Positions 16,146 through 24,539 of a stretch of DNA of 32,988 bases are shown one piece after another. Made by a program: the position numbers and the translations under genes. How positions within the stretch are numbered: position 1 is the first letter of the stretch; every line of letters begins with the position of its first letter. A model generated the notes under the pieces. The model saw only the letters and a program-made list of their open reading frames with translations. It was not told the DNA's origin and searched no databases. The DNA lies in assembly GCA_012034595.1 (NCBI GenBank), contig JAAUPE010000082.1, positions 1 to 32,988 on the forward strand, read 5' to 3'. This DNA comes from Calothrix sp. CSU_2_0 (GTDB taxonomy: Bacteria > Cyanobacteriota > Cyanobacteriia > Cyanobacteriales > Nostocaceae).

Positions 16146-18392
16146 ATGTCCACCAGACAACTACTACTAAGATTTGCAAAACCCTATCCAGGTTTGATTA
16201 TCCTAACAATTATTTTGGGATTTTCAGGAGCATTGTTTAATGGTGTTAGCACTGCTCTAATTGTACCTGTGATTTTAAAAATTGTGGGTCAGGAAGTTGA
16301 TTTAAAATCTTCTCCTGGCATTATGAAAACATTAATGGCTCCCTTTGAAGAAGCTCCTGAACATTATCGCTTGTTAATGATGGGTGGAGCAATTATTCTT
16401 ACAATTGTCCTCAAAAATTTAGCTAGTTATTTTAGCTCTTTGACATCTAGTTTTCTGTCGCGTCGTTTAACTACAGACATGCGACAAGAAGGTGTAAGGT
16501 TGCTGCTAGAAGTTGATACGGATTATTATGCCAAAACTAAAGTTGGTGATTTAATTAATCGTTTGGGAGGGGAAATTGCTCGCGCTTCTAATACTATTGC
16601 TAATACGATTAGAACGATAATTCTTGTTATTACAATTTTAGTATTTGTTGGTTTTTTGGTATCTATTTCTTGGCAGTTAACAATAGCTGCCACATTATTG
16701 TTATCTTTAGTGACATTGGTGAATCAATATGCCATTTCCCGCTCAAAGAAGTTTGGCACGATGCTCAGTGAAATGTCTAGAGCATATTCTATTGCTTTGC
16801 TAGAAATATTAAGCGGGATGAGGTTGGTCAAGGCAACGGGGAATGAAGAAAAAGAATATAAACGAATTGTTAAACTAATTCGCGATCGCGAAAAAGCTGA
16901 CTTTCATTCGCAAGTAAATGCTGAGTTGATTGCCCCAGTCAGCGAGGTGATGGGAATGACAGCTTTGCTGTTAATTGTCTTTTTAAGTAGAACCTTATTA
17001 AAAGACCAAATAGCTTCGCTTTCTGCGGTAATGTTGACATATTTATTGACTTTGATGCGAGTGTTACCGCTCATTTCTCAGTTAAATACTTTGCGTAGTA
17101 GTTTTGCGAATAATTCTAGTAGTGTAGATATCGTTTGTGATTTTCTCAGACGAGATAATAAACCGTTGATGGATGATGGAAATATTATCTACAAAAGTCT
17201 AGAAAAGGGAATACATTTCAATCGAATATCTTTTGGTTATCCTGGTCATGAAAAACTGGTTTTGAGGGATGTCGATGTATTTTTACCCCGGGGTAAAACT
17301 TTAGCCCTAGTTGGTGGTTCTGGTGCGGGAAAATCAACCCTTGCAGATTTATTACCCAGATTTTATGACCCAATTTCTGGCAGTATTGAAATTGATGGTA
17401 CAGATTTACGCAAGTTTAATTTAACATCATTACGGAAAGCAATGGGTATAGTTAGTCAAGATACTTTCTTGTTTAATGATTCGGTACGAAATAACATTTC
17501 TTATGGCAAACCTGAAGCTAGCGAATCAGAAATTATTGCGGCAATAAAACAGGCAAATGCTTACGAATTTATTACTCAATTACCCCAAGGATTAGATACA
17601 TCAATTGGCGATCGCGGTGTGATGTTATCTGGTGGACAACGGCAAAGATTGGCAATTGCCCGTGCTTTGTTGCAAAATCCGGAGATTCTGATTCTTGATG
17701 AAGCTACCAGTGCCTTAGATACGGTTTCCGAGCGTCTTGTGCAAGAAGCAATCGACGATTTAAGTCGCGATCGCACAACTGTGGTAATTGCTCACCGTTT
17801 GTCTACGGTTCAAAAAGCCGATCAAATCGCTGTGATGGATCAAGGAAGGGTAGTTGAGGTGGGAACCCATGCAGAATTGCTGGAAAAGGGTGGTTATTAT
17901 ACTCGACTTCATGGGATGCAATTTGGCGATCGGCAGGAAGAAAGTAGCAAACCTCGGCAAAATTTAATTCGTATTTCCCACGAAATCCGTACTCGATTAA
18001 ATTCAATGATGGGTTTTCTGCGTTTATTAATTGATGACATGGCAGATAATTCTCAAGAGCGACTGGAATTGATTGATGAATCTTATAAATCTGCCTTTAA
18101 AATTCTCAATATCGTTGAAGTTTTCGATGATATTATCAAATTGCAAAAAACTTGGCAGTCTGTAGCAGTTGGTGGTGAAAATAGCTGTAAGGAACTGCAA
18201 AATCAAACTTTTTCCCAGGTTTCTGCTGAGTTTCATACCCATTTAAATCATATTCTTTCTTCGTTAAAGGTACTTACGGATGATTTTGTGGAAAATATAG
18301 AAGAGCAAAATCAATTAATTTCTAATGTTTATAAGTCATCTGTATGTTTACTAAATGAATTAGAAAGTTTTGAAGATATTATTAAACCTTAA
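16146..18392 (+). CDS. ABC exporter with two C-terminal histidine-kinase DHp-like domains
   Basis: A 748-residue protein. The six-helix exporter membrane domain spans about residues 15-320. The ATPase domain has Walker A GGSGAGKST (390-398), signature LSGGQ (494-498), Walker B ILILDE (514-519) and H-loop His550, all intact. A normal half-exporter would end near residue 595. Here about 150 residues follow as two related helical hairpins: repeat 1 (606-666) contains ISHEIRTRLN, the HisKA phosphoacceptor box with His612 but Arg in place of the usual Pro; repeat 2 (688-747) contains VSAEFHTHLN, with Ala694 in place of the His. No HATPase domain follows. It sits in the middle of a glycosyltransferase cluster, so an oligosaccharide, glycolipid or polysaccharide substrate is likely. 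The ATG 16146 has no clear Shine-Dalgarno sequence. Confidence 0.93.
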   Translation: MSTRQLLLRFAKPYPGLIILTIILGFSGALFNGVSTALIVPVILKIVGQEVDLKSSPGIMKTLMAPFEEAPEHYRLLMMGGAIILTIVLKNLASYFSSLTSSFLSRRLTTDMRQEGVRLLLEVDTDYYAKTKVGDLINRLGGEIARASNTIANTIRTIILVITILVFVGFLVSISWQLTIAATLLLSLVTLVNQYAISRSKKFGTMLSEMSRAYSIALLEILSGMRLVKATGNEEKEYKRIVKLIRDREKADFHSQVNAELIAPVSEVMGMTALLLIVFLSRTLLKDQIASLSAVMLTYLLTLMRVLPLISQLNTLRSSFANNSSSVDIVCDFLRRDNKPLMDDGNIIYKSLEKGIHFNRISFGYPGHEKLVLRDVDVFLPRGKTLALVGGSGAGKSTLADLLPRFYDPISGSIEIDGTDLRKFNLTSLRKAMGIVSQDTFLFNDSVRNNISYGKPEASESEIIAAIKQANAYEFITQLPQGLDTSIGDRGVMLSGGQRQRLAIARALLQNPEILILDEATSALDTVSERLVQEAIDDLSRDRTTVVIAHRLSTVQKADQIAVMDQGRVVEVGTHAELLEKGGYYTRLHGMQFGDRQEESSKPRQNLIRISHEIRTRLNSMMGFLRLLIDDMADNSQERLELIDESYKSAFKILNIVEVFDDIIKLQKTWQSVAVGGENSCKELQNQTFSQVSAEFHTHLNHILSSLKVLTDDFVENIEEQNQLISNVYKSSVCLLNELESFEDIIKP
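17961..18143 (+). other. HisKA (DHp)-like domain 1 of the exporter
   Basis: Residues 606-666. H-box SHEIRT with His612 (CAC at 17979-17981), then helix 1 (LNSMMGFLRLLIDD), a turn, and helix 2 (LELIDESYKSAFKILNIVE) ending FDDIIKLQK, the position of the DI-x-K-x-E end of ordinary DHp domains. Confidence 0.75.
18207..18389 (+). other. HisKA (DHp)-like domain 2 of the exporter, His lost
   Basis: Residues 688-748 align to domain 1 without gaps from VSAEFHT against ISHEIRT through FEDIIK against FDDIIK. The phosphoacceptor position is Ala694. The repeats are offset by 82 residues. Confidence 0.7.
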
Positions 18393-18428
18393 ATTCATGA
18401 ATTAATTTAATTTAATTCATAAAATAAT

Positions 18429-19658
18429 ATGAAAAAAAAAGCCGATAAAAAACACTATATTTTCTTCATTAATGAAGAATTACCAAAACCGGAAGCTCAT
18501 TTAGTCCAATCGACAAATTCCGCGAATGCTGCCGCCAATTTAGGATATTTGACGGTATTAGTATATCCCCATAAAAGCATAGATTGTTTTAATCCTGTAA
18601 ATATAGCTCGTCCTTTTCACCCCCAAAGCACACCTATAGAACTTGTTAAATATTACAATCTTCATGACAAGCTAAAAACTTCTAAATTAGCAATACCTTG
18701 GTTTAGCGATCGCATCAAAAATAAGTTTGCTAGTAAGTTCACAAGTTCTAACACTATTGCGACAAAATATTACTTTCCCATTCACATATTCCCGAAAACA
18801 AAACTAGTTCACAGTCGTAACTGGAATTTCATCAAAGCTGCAATTCAAAATGGTGTTCCGGCAATTTACGAACACCACCACCACGAAGATAAAAAATTTG
18901 AACCAGAAATTGTCAACCATCCTCTGTTTCAAATTTCTATAACCGTAGCAGATACCATTCGTGAAACCATGATTCAACATGGAATGCCACCGGAAAAAGT
19001 AATTAAATTACATAACGGATTCAATCGTTTATTTATGGAGCGACAACCAGAAAAAGCCGCAGAATGGCGTGAAAAGCTATTAAAAGATGGTCGAGAACAA
19101 CTTATAGTTTATGCGGGAGCGCTGCGTCAATTCAAAGGAATTGATATTTTGATTGATGTTGCCAAAGAAATGCCTAATATCCAATTTGTCTGCGCTGGTG
19201 GTAACGAATCGGAGGTTGCCAACTATCAAGATTTAGCACGAGAAAAGCAAGTTAATAATATTAGTTTCCTTGGCTACATTCTCCATGAAAATTTAGCATC
19301 CTTACTCCAAGCAGCCGATATTTTAGCTCATCCCCATTGTTTAGGAAATGCAGCAACTTTTACATCTCCATTAAAACTTTTCGATTATTTTGCCTCTGGA
19401 ACCCCAATTATTTCAACAGAAATTCCCTCACTCATGGAATTCAAAAATACAAACGCGATCGCAGCTTGGTGCGAACCTGATAATCCAATTGCTTTTGCAA
19501 ATGCTTTACGGCAAGTTTTAGCAACCCATCCCCGCAAAATCAACGGATACACCAATATTATTGAGTTTGCTCAACAGTTCTCTTGGGAAAATAGAGCCGC
19601 AAAAATCCTTAGTTACGTCGATAAATCTTTCCATCCACTTTTGATTGCTGATTCCTAA
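18429..19658 (+). CDS. GT4-like glycosyltransferase
   Basis: A 409-residue GT-B fold transferase. The C-terminal half shows LIVYAGALRQFKGIDILID (nucleotide-binding start), FVCAGGNESEV, NISFLGYI and ADILAHPH. The donor region is TFTSPLKLFDYFASGTPIISTEIPSL, where Ser-Pro-x-Lys and an Asp replace the first Glu of the usual E-x7-E motif, as in several GT4 relatives. The N-terminal domain has an EHHHHEDKKFE segment (four consecutive His, about residue 153). It begins 36 bases after the exporter gene and is probably co-transcribed. No strong ribosome site. The sugar specificity is unknown. Confidence 0.88.
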   Translation: MKKKADKKHYIFFINEELPKPEAHLVQSTNSANAAANLGYLTVLVYPHKSIDCFNPVNIARPFHPQSTPIELVKYYNLHDKLKTSKLAIPWFSDRIKNKFASKFTSSNTIATKYYFPIHIFPKTKLVHSRNWNFIKAAIQNGVPAIYEHHHHEDKKFEPEIVNHPLFQISITVADTIRETMIQHGMPPEKVIKLHNGFNRLFMERQPEKAAEWREKLLKDGREQLIVYAGALRQFKGIDILIDVAKEMPNIQFVCAGGNESEVANYQDLAREKQVNNISFLGYILHENLASLLQAADILAHPHCLGNAATFTSPLKLFDYFASGTPIISTEIPSLMEFKNTNAIAAWCEPDNPIAFANALRQVLATHPRKINGYTNIIEFAQQFSWENRAAKILSYVDKSFHPLLIADS

Positions 19659-19697
19659 TTAATAATTACTTATTCCTAGATATTGATTGCTGATTTT

Positions 19698-19834
19698 TGA
19701 CTCCTGATTACTGACTCCTGATTACTTACTCCTGATTACTGACTCCTGATTACTGACTCCTGACTCCTAACTCCTGATTACTGACTCTTGATTACTGACT
19801 CCTGATTACTGACTCCTGATTACTGACTCCTGAC
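19698..19834. repeat. 14-base STRR array TGACTCCTGATTAC
   Basis: Four 14-base units (one with a single change), an irregular 28-base block, three more units and a partial unit. The array fills most of the 197-base gap between two glycosyltransferase genes and ends about 20 bases before ATG 19856. Confidence 0.9.
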
Positions 19835-19855
19835 TTCTAATTCCTAATTCCCAAA

Positions 19856-20812
19856 ATGACTATAAAAACTGTTGGTATGATTAGTAGCTATAGCGCTCTC
19901 GAAAAAAGAGCAGATTGGCTATGGCAACAAACTCCCCATCCTTTCGGTACTTGGGGTAATATCCAAATCAAAACTGCTGCATCAAAACCTGATTTCTTGT
20001 TAATGTATCAGTTTGATTTTCCCCAACCTCAACAACCCAAATCTTGGTTGAATAAACTTCGTAAACCCCAATCAAAACCAGAACAAAATATTCCATCCCT
20101 ATTACGTAAAGTTCCTCAAGAACGGATTATTTATCTCCTACGAGAACCACCCCTTGATGAAATTGTAGAACTCAACAAACATAATTACCAAAAAGCCCAA
20201 CAGTATTGCGGATACATATCTGGTCCAGATGATTTTGCTCCTACACCTAATTATATGCCAGCAATTTGGTATCACTCAAATACCTTTCAAGACTTAGATA
20301 AATTACCACCTCCAGAAAAAATTGCACCCTGTAGTTGGATAACTTCCGGTATTAACCGCACAGAAAATCATCGTCAGAGATTACAGTTTTTAAAATCCTT
20401 ACAAGAAAACGAAATCAAGTTTGATTTGTATGGACGTGACTTACCAAATTGGTCAAATCCTTCTGGAGAACTAGGTAATAAATGGTACGGAATGGCTCCA
20501 TATTATTACAACTTATCAATTGAAAACTATGCTGATAATGATTGGTATGTAAGCGAAAAACTCTGGGATGCACTATTAGCATGGTGTTTGCCCATCTACT
20601 ACGGTGGTTCTGCTGCCGACAAATTATTACCACCTGGTAGTTTTTTACGATTACCTAGTTTAGATGAAAAAGGAATTGCCTACATCAAAGAAGTCACCGC
20701 AACACCTGATGCATGGTATGAAGCAAAAGATGCGATCGCAGAAGCGAGACAAGTGATTTTGCATAAACTCAATCTCTTAAATTGGCTATCTGATTTTGTT
20801 GCTAAATTTTAG
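19856..20812 (+). CDS. GT10 family (fucosyltransferase-like) glycosyltransferase
   Basis: A 318-residue protein whose second half has the GT10 signature. It shows R-x-x-x-LQFLKSL, then FDLYGRD (Asp190), then a Lys (209) and YYYNLSIEN (222-224 IEN), then WYVSEKLWDALLAWCLPIYYGG (230-251), the conserved Y-x-(T/S)-EK motif of alpha-1,3-fucosyltransferases that binds GDP-fucose. The N-terminal half is the acceptor domain. It would add fucose or a related 6-deoxy sugar, but the donor is inferred from the family only. There is no Shine-Dalgarno sequence; the leader is a 14-base tandem repeat array, so its length may vary between strains. Same direction as neighbours. Confidence 0.85.
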   Translation: MTIKTVGMISSYSALEKRADWLWQQTPHPFGTWGNIQIKTAASKPDFLLMYQFDFPQPQQPKSWLNKLRKPQSKPEQNIPSLLRKVPQERIIYLLREPPLDEIVELNKHNYQKAQQYCGYISGPDDFAPTPNYMPAIWYHSNTFQDLDKLPPPEKIAPCSWITSGINRTENHRQRLQFLKSLQENEIKFDLYGRDLPNWSNPSGELGNKWYGMAPYYYNLSIENYADNDWYVSEKLWDALLAWCLPIYYGGSAADKLLPPGSFLRLPSLDEKGIAYIKEVTATPDAWYEAKDAIAEARQVILHKLNLLNWLSDFVAKF

Positions 20813-20863
20813 TATTTTTAAATTTAGATTCACACTCATTTTTGATGAAAGTTTGAGTAAACT

Positions 20864-21838
20864 ATGAATGGTATTTGTACTTTAGGAAATGATTATGTAT
20901 ATGACCAATTAGTGGCTTTACTTAATAGTATTGATGCTATTTTAGGTTCGGATATTCCTGTCTGCATTTATCCATTTGATGAGCAGATGGAGAGAGTTAA
21001 AGCAGAAATTTATCAACGTCCCAACGTATTTATTTACGATAATCAAGAGTCGATTAATCGTTGGGACAAATTTATGCTCGAAGCTAGTTCTGCGAGTATG
21101 AATCGAGAGAATTATCGCATCTACGGTGGTCATCGTCGATTTTGTGCTTTTGATGGACCTTTTGATAAATTTATTTATCTAGATGCTGATACTTTGGTGA
21201 TGAATTCGTTAGATTTTGTCTTTGATAAATTGGATAAATATGATTGTATAACATATGATTTCCAGTTTAGACATCCGGAAAAAGTTTATAATACAAAGTC
21301 GCCAAAATTACTCAAAGTATTTGATAAAATTCGCCTACATAATGAAATATTCTGTTCGGGTTTTTTTGCTTCAAAGCAAGGTTTATTTAATCAAGAAAAA
21401 TTAGAAAAGTTATTAACTTATTTAAGAAATGGAGAAAAAGAAATACTCTACCCGAAAGGAGACCAGCCAGTTGTCAATTATATGTTTATGAGGTCAGAAA
21501 AGACTATTTGTAATCTTTCCCATCATTTACCAACAAGTGAAATAACAGGTTGCTGTGTAACATCAGCACATTTTGAAGAAAGAGAAAAAATCTTGTACGA
21601 CAAAGGTAATCGACTAACCTACTTACATTACATTGGTATCGATCCAAAAACAACTCAAGCAGTATGTAGTGGAGAAAATATTGAATTCCCCTACAGAAAT
21701 TTATTCCTCCATTATCGCTACTTAAGAGAGCCAGAAAACCGTCCTCTTTTCACAACTCCTGGACGATATCATCTGCCTCCAACACCAAACCTATGGACAA
21801 GAGCATTAAGAAGACTAAAACTAGTTAATCAAGGATAA
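20864..21838 (+). CDS. GT8-like glycosyltransferase, paralogue 1 of 3
   Basis: A 324-residue GT-A fold protein. It begins with ICTLGNDYVYDQLVALLNSI, has DxD as DAD (Asp107, Asp109) in KFIYLDADTL, then the motif EIFCSGFFASK, KGDQPVVNYMF, and ends with LTYLHYIG...LFLHYRYLREPENRPLF. It is clearly related to the genes at 21841 and 22760, and most closely to 22760. I recall such proteins being named Npun_R2821/Npun_R2823 family in Nostoc; this is memory, not a search. The enzyme probably transfers a hexose onto the cluster's glycan. The next gene starts 2 bases after its stop codon, so the two are co-transcribed. Confidence 0.8.
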   Translation: MNGICTLGNDYVYDQLVALLNSIDAILGSDIPVCIYPFDEQMERVKAEIYQRPNVFIYDNQESINRWDKFMLEASSASMNRENYRIYGGHRRFCAFDGPFDKFIYLDADTLVMNSLDFVFDKLDKYDCITYDFQFRHPEKVYNTKSPKLLKVFDKIRLHNEIFCSGFFASKQGLFNQEKLEKLLTYLRNGEKEILYPKGDQPVVNYMFMRSEKTICNLSHHLPTSEITGCCVTSAHFEEREKILYDKGNRLTYLHYIGIDPKTTQAVCSGENIEFPYRNLFLHYRYLREPENRPLFTTPGRYHLPPTPNLWTRALRRLKLVNQG

Positions 21839-21840
21839 CT

Positions 21841-22707
21841 ATGATGAATCGAGGTATTTATATAGTCGGAAATGATCGCGTCATGGAAAATGCGATCGCA
21901 TTACTCAACAGTATTCGTCGTTATGATAAGGAAGTTCTAGTTTACCTGATTCCATTTAATGACGACTATCAGCAAATTGCTGAGGTATTGACTACTGTAC
22001 ATAATGTGCAGATTTTCCCTGATTTAGATTTACTTTCGCAATTTACTCAGAAAATAGGTGAGATTTTTCCTCCAGATTTCTTAGCTTTGCCAAATAAAAT
22101 GCGAAAATTAGTAGCATGGTTTGGTCCTTTAGATGAATTTATCTATATTGACACCGATATAATTGTCTTTGAAAAAATTGCCGATAACTTAGATAAACTT
22201 GTAGAATTTGACTTTCTTTGCTGCGATTACCACCATAAAAGTGAGGGTTTACGTAATATATTTGCCCCTCTGGTAAGAGAAAAAGAAATTTTTACAGAAG
22301 CTCAACTTCAAGATGTATTTAATAGTGGTTTTCTCGCTTCCAAAAAAGGTTGCATCACCGAACAAATGATGGAAGATACATTGCGTGAATGTGCCACACA
22401 CAAAGAATATTTTGACTTTTCTTGTGGAGTAACAGACCAACCTATTCTCAATTATTTAATTCTCAAACTAATAGATAAACGCTGCAATTTGGTAAGAACG
22501 ATAGGTGGAGAAGCGGGAAGTTGGGCAGGTTCTCCCCATTTTCAAGAAAAGGACTTTATCCTCTTTGATAATAACCAACAATTGAAGTATGTCCATTGGG
22601 CAGGAATGAAGATGAAACCCGGTACTCCCTACTACAAATTATGGGAACATTATCGTTATTTGCATGAACCAAAACGTCCCTTGTTACAAAGGCTTCTTTC
22701 CCGTTAA
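21841..22707 (+). CDS. GT8-like glycosyltransferase, paralogue 2 of 3
   Basis: A 288-residue GT-A fold transferase, the most divergent of the tandem trio. It has RGIYIVGNDRVMENAIALLNSI at the start, DTD (Asp104, Asp106) in EFIYIDTDIIV, VFNSGFLASKKG, GVTDQPILNYL and a C-terminal LKYVHWAGMKM...LWEHYRYLHEPKRPLL. The HWAG His is placed as the metal-ligand His of GT8 enzymes. AAGGA overlaps the end of the preceding gene and serves ATG 21841, two bases after that stop, indicating translational coupling. Specificity unknown. Confidence 0.8.
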   Translation: MMNRGIYIVGNDRVMENAIALLNSIRRYDKEVLVYLIPFNDDYQQIAEVLTTVHNVQIFPDLDLLSQFTQKIGEIFPPDFLALPNKMRKLVAWFGPLDEFIYIDTDIIVFEKIADNLDKLVEFDFLCCDYHHKSEGLRNIFAPLVREKEIFTEAQLQDVFNSGFLASKKGCITEQMMEDTLRECATHKEYFDFSCGVTDQPILNYLILKLIDKRCNLVRTIGGEAGSWAGSPHFQEKDFILFDNNQQLKYVHWAGMKMKPGTPYYKLWEHYRYLHEPKRPLLQRLLSR

Positions 22708-22759
22708 TAACCTTAAATAATTTTAATTAATAGCTGCACTTTTTGCCAGGAGAATATTA

Positions 22760-23794
22760 ATGAAGAATGGTATTTATACACTCGCTAATGATGTTGTTTA
22801 TGACCAACTGGTTGCTTTATTAAACAGCATAGAAGTTAATGCTGGCAGAGAAATCCCGGTTTGCGTAATTCCCTACGATAATCGTCTGGAAAAAGTGCGG
22901 GCTGAAATTGCGACGAGAAACAACGTTACACTTTTTGAAAATAATAGTTCGATTAATCGCTGGGAAGACTTTAGTACTCAAGCTTGGAAATCACACCATC
23001 GGGCACAAAAAGCTTGGCAAACCAAAGGTTTACCCCCTGTGTATCGTTTAGCAATGCACCGAAAGCTTTGTGCTTTTGATGGTGATTTTGAGAAATTTAT
23101 TTACTTCGATGCTGATACATTACTTATAGGTTCTGTGGATAATGTATATCAACAATTAAATACCTATGATTGGGTTGCTAATGATTTTCAATACAAATCA
23201 GATTTAAAATATATTTTTGATGGTCCACCAGAACTATTAGAACAAGTTTTTGGGCAAGAAAAATTAAAGTCGGGAATATTTTGTGCGGGTTGGTTTGCAG
23301 GTAACAAAGGTGTTTTTAATGAGGCAAGATTAGAGAATATTCTCAATCAATTAAAAGCTGGTGAAGCTGATGTTATGGCTTTGGGAGGACCAGATCAATC
23401 TTTATTTAACTACATGGTTTTGCGTAGTGACATATCTTATTATAACTTCTGCTATGATAACTTAGAAAATACACCTGGTAATCACTGGTCATCTAATTTT
23501 ACAGAGGTAGAGAATGTTTTATATGACCAAGGAAGACGACTTACTTACTTACATTATATGAGTGTTCCTTCATCAAAATTTACCAGTCTTTGTCAGGGAG
23601 AAGATGTTGATATTCCTTACAAAGAAATATTCTTACATTATCGCTATTTGAAGTCACCAGAATCAAGACCAAAAGTATTTACTCAACCCAGTTCATTCGC
23701 AAAACTACAAAAATCTACCAGTGATTTTGTCAGCCAAAAAGCTAGTAATATCATGCATAAATATCGTCAATTGCAAAATCTTAAAAATCTCTAA
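22760..23794 (+). CDS. GT8-like glycosyltransferase, paralogue 3 of 3
   Basis: A 344-residue GT-A fold transferase closely related to the product at 20864: NGIYTLANDVVYDQLVALLNSIE, NNSSINRWEDF (compare ESINRWDKF), LCAFDGDFEKFIYFDADTL with Asp117 and Asp119, IFCAGWFAGNKG, GGPDQSLFNYM, LTYLHYM and IFLHYRYLKSPESRP. It carries an extra basic C-terminal tail of about 40 residues. AGGAG about 9 bases before ATG 22760 supports the start. It is the last gene of the cluster and is followed by a structured spacer. The pair with 20864 probably arose by tandem duplication. Confidence 0.82.
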   Translation: MKNGIYTLANDVVYDQLVALLNSIEVNAGREIPVCVIPYDNRLEKVRAEIATRNNVTLFENNSSINRWEDFSTQAWKSHHRAQKAWQTKGLPPVYRLAMHRKLCAFDGDFEKFIYFDADTLLIGSVDNVYQQLNTYDWVANDFQYKSDLKYIFDGPPELLEQVFGQEKLKSGIFCAGWFAGNKGVFNEARLENILNQLKAGEADVMALGGPDQSLFNYMVLRSDISYYNFCYDNLENTPGNHWSSNFTEVENVLYDQGRRLTYLHYMSVPSSKFTSLCQGEDVDIPYKEIFLHYRYLKSPESRPKVFTQPSSFAKLQKSTSDFVSQKASNIMHKYRQLQNLKNL

Positions 23795-23814
23795 TACAAA
23801 TTATCTGTAAGACT

Positions 23815-23906
23815 ATCGTCTGTGAAAGCTGAAGTCGTCTCTACAAGTAGTGTTCTCTTTCACATAGGCAAAGCTAGTTTTCCTTTAAAGGTATAGAGCA
23901 GACGAT
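23815..23906. ncRNA. Candidate structured element, nested stems
   Basis: Outer arms ATCGTCTG (23815-23822) and CAGACGAT (23899-23906) pair perfectly. Inside, TGTGAAAG (23821-23828) pairs with CTTTCACA (23857-23864), enclosing a small CTAC-aa-GTAG hairpin (23841-23850). A CCTTTAAAGG palindrome lies at 23882-23891. It could be a 3' UTR structure, a small RNA or a repeat element. No promoter or family identified. Confidence 0.35.
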
Positions 23907-24263
23907 TATATAAATTGGAAATTTATTATCCGCATATCTGCATCAATAAATATGCATTAATTAAACATTGATAAAGCCTTTGCGATCGCATATCTTTTAT
24001 CGTGGTAAATTTAACGCTGGTAGGCTTATGTTTAAATGAATAAATGTTAGATTGTAAATCAAAATAACTAGGCTTATCACTTATCAGTTAAGATAATCAA
24101 AATAGTGCCGGGAAAATATTTTTCAATATCCTTTGCCAACAATCAAGCCAAATAACGGTAATTTTTCCCAAAAGCGATCGTACAAAAACAAAACTTTTTT
24201 GGTTTAAATTCATAATTATTCCCTACATTTTATCTTGGGTTATATTTTTTAAGCAGTAAAAAT

Positions 24264-24301
24264 GTAAAAAATACAGAGTATGTTTTTCAAACCCTGTATT
24301 T
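24264..24301 (-). terminator. Terminator-like hairpin, minus strand
   Basis: On the minus strand AAATACAG pairs with CTGTATTT across a 17-base loop and is followed by a T run (A run at 24264-24271 on plus). It would end transcripts from the 24911 gene, although 240 bases past its stop. Confidence 0.45.
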
Positions 24302-24539
24302 CGGATGATATGAAAAACTAAAGTTCTTCAATAGATATTATGCTGAATTATTAATTAAAGTCTATAATTTGGCTTTAAAATCAAAGCTTACAGACACTTG
24401 TAGCCTCAATTTTAAAACTCAGCTTCAAACGAAACCTTAGAACAGTTATTCTTATTGTTCGGCAATAGTTTCAAGCTTATTTACAGACGTAATTAGCATA
24501 CTAGATACTGAAGAACCAAAACTAATTACATCTAACGTA

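Larger units (their letters stand above)
23795..24539. other. Intergenic spacer, 745 bases
   Basis: The longest gene-free stretch. It contains a nested inverted-repeat element (23815-23906), a HIP1 site near 23982 and the hairpin at 24269-24301. I see no plausible coding frame on either strand and no known RNA family. Confidence 0.6.

Noticed and set aside
17961-18389. Complete histidine kinase fused to the exporter
   Set aside because: Only DHp-like helices are visible; no N, G1 or G2 boxes of an ATPase domain follow before the stop.
19698-19834. CRISPR-like array
   Set aside because: The units are directly adjacent 14-mers with no unique spacers, as expected for STRR and not CRISPR; no cas genes are present.
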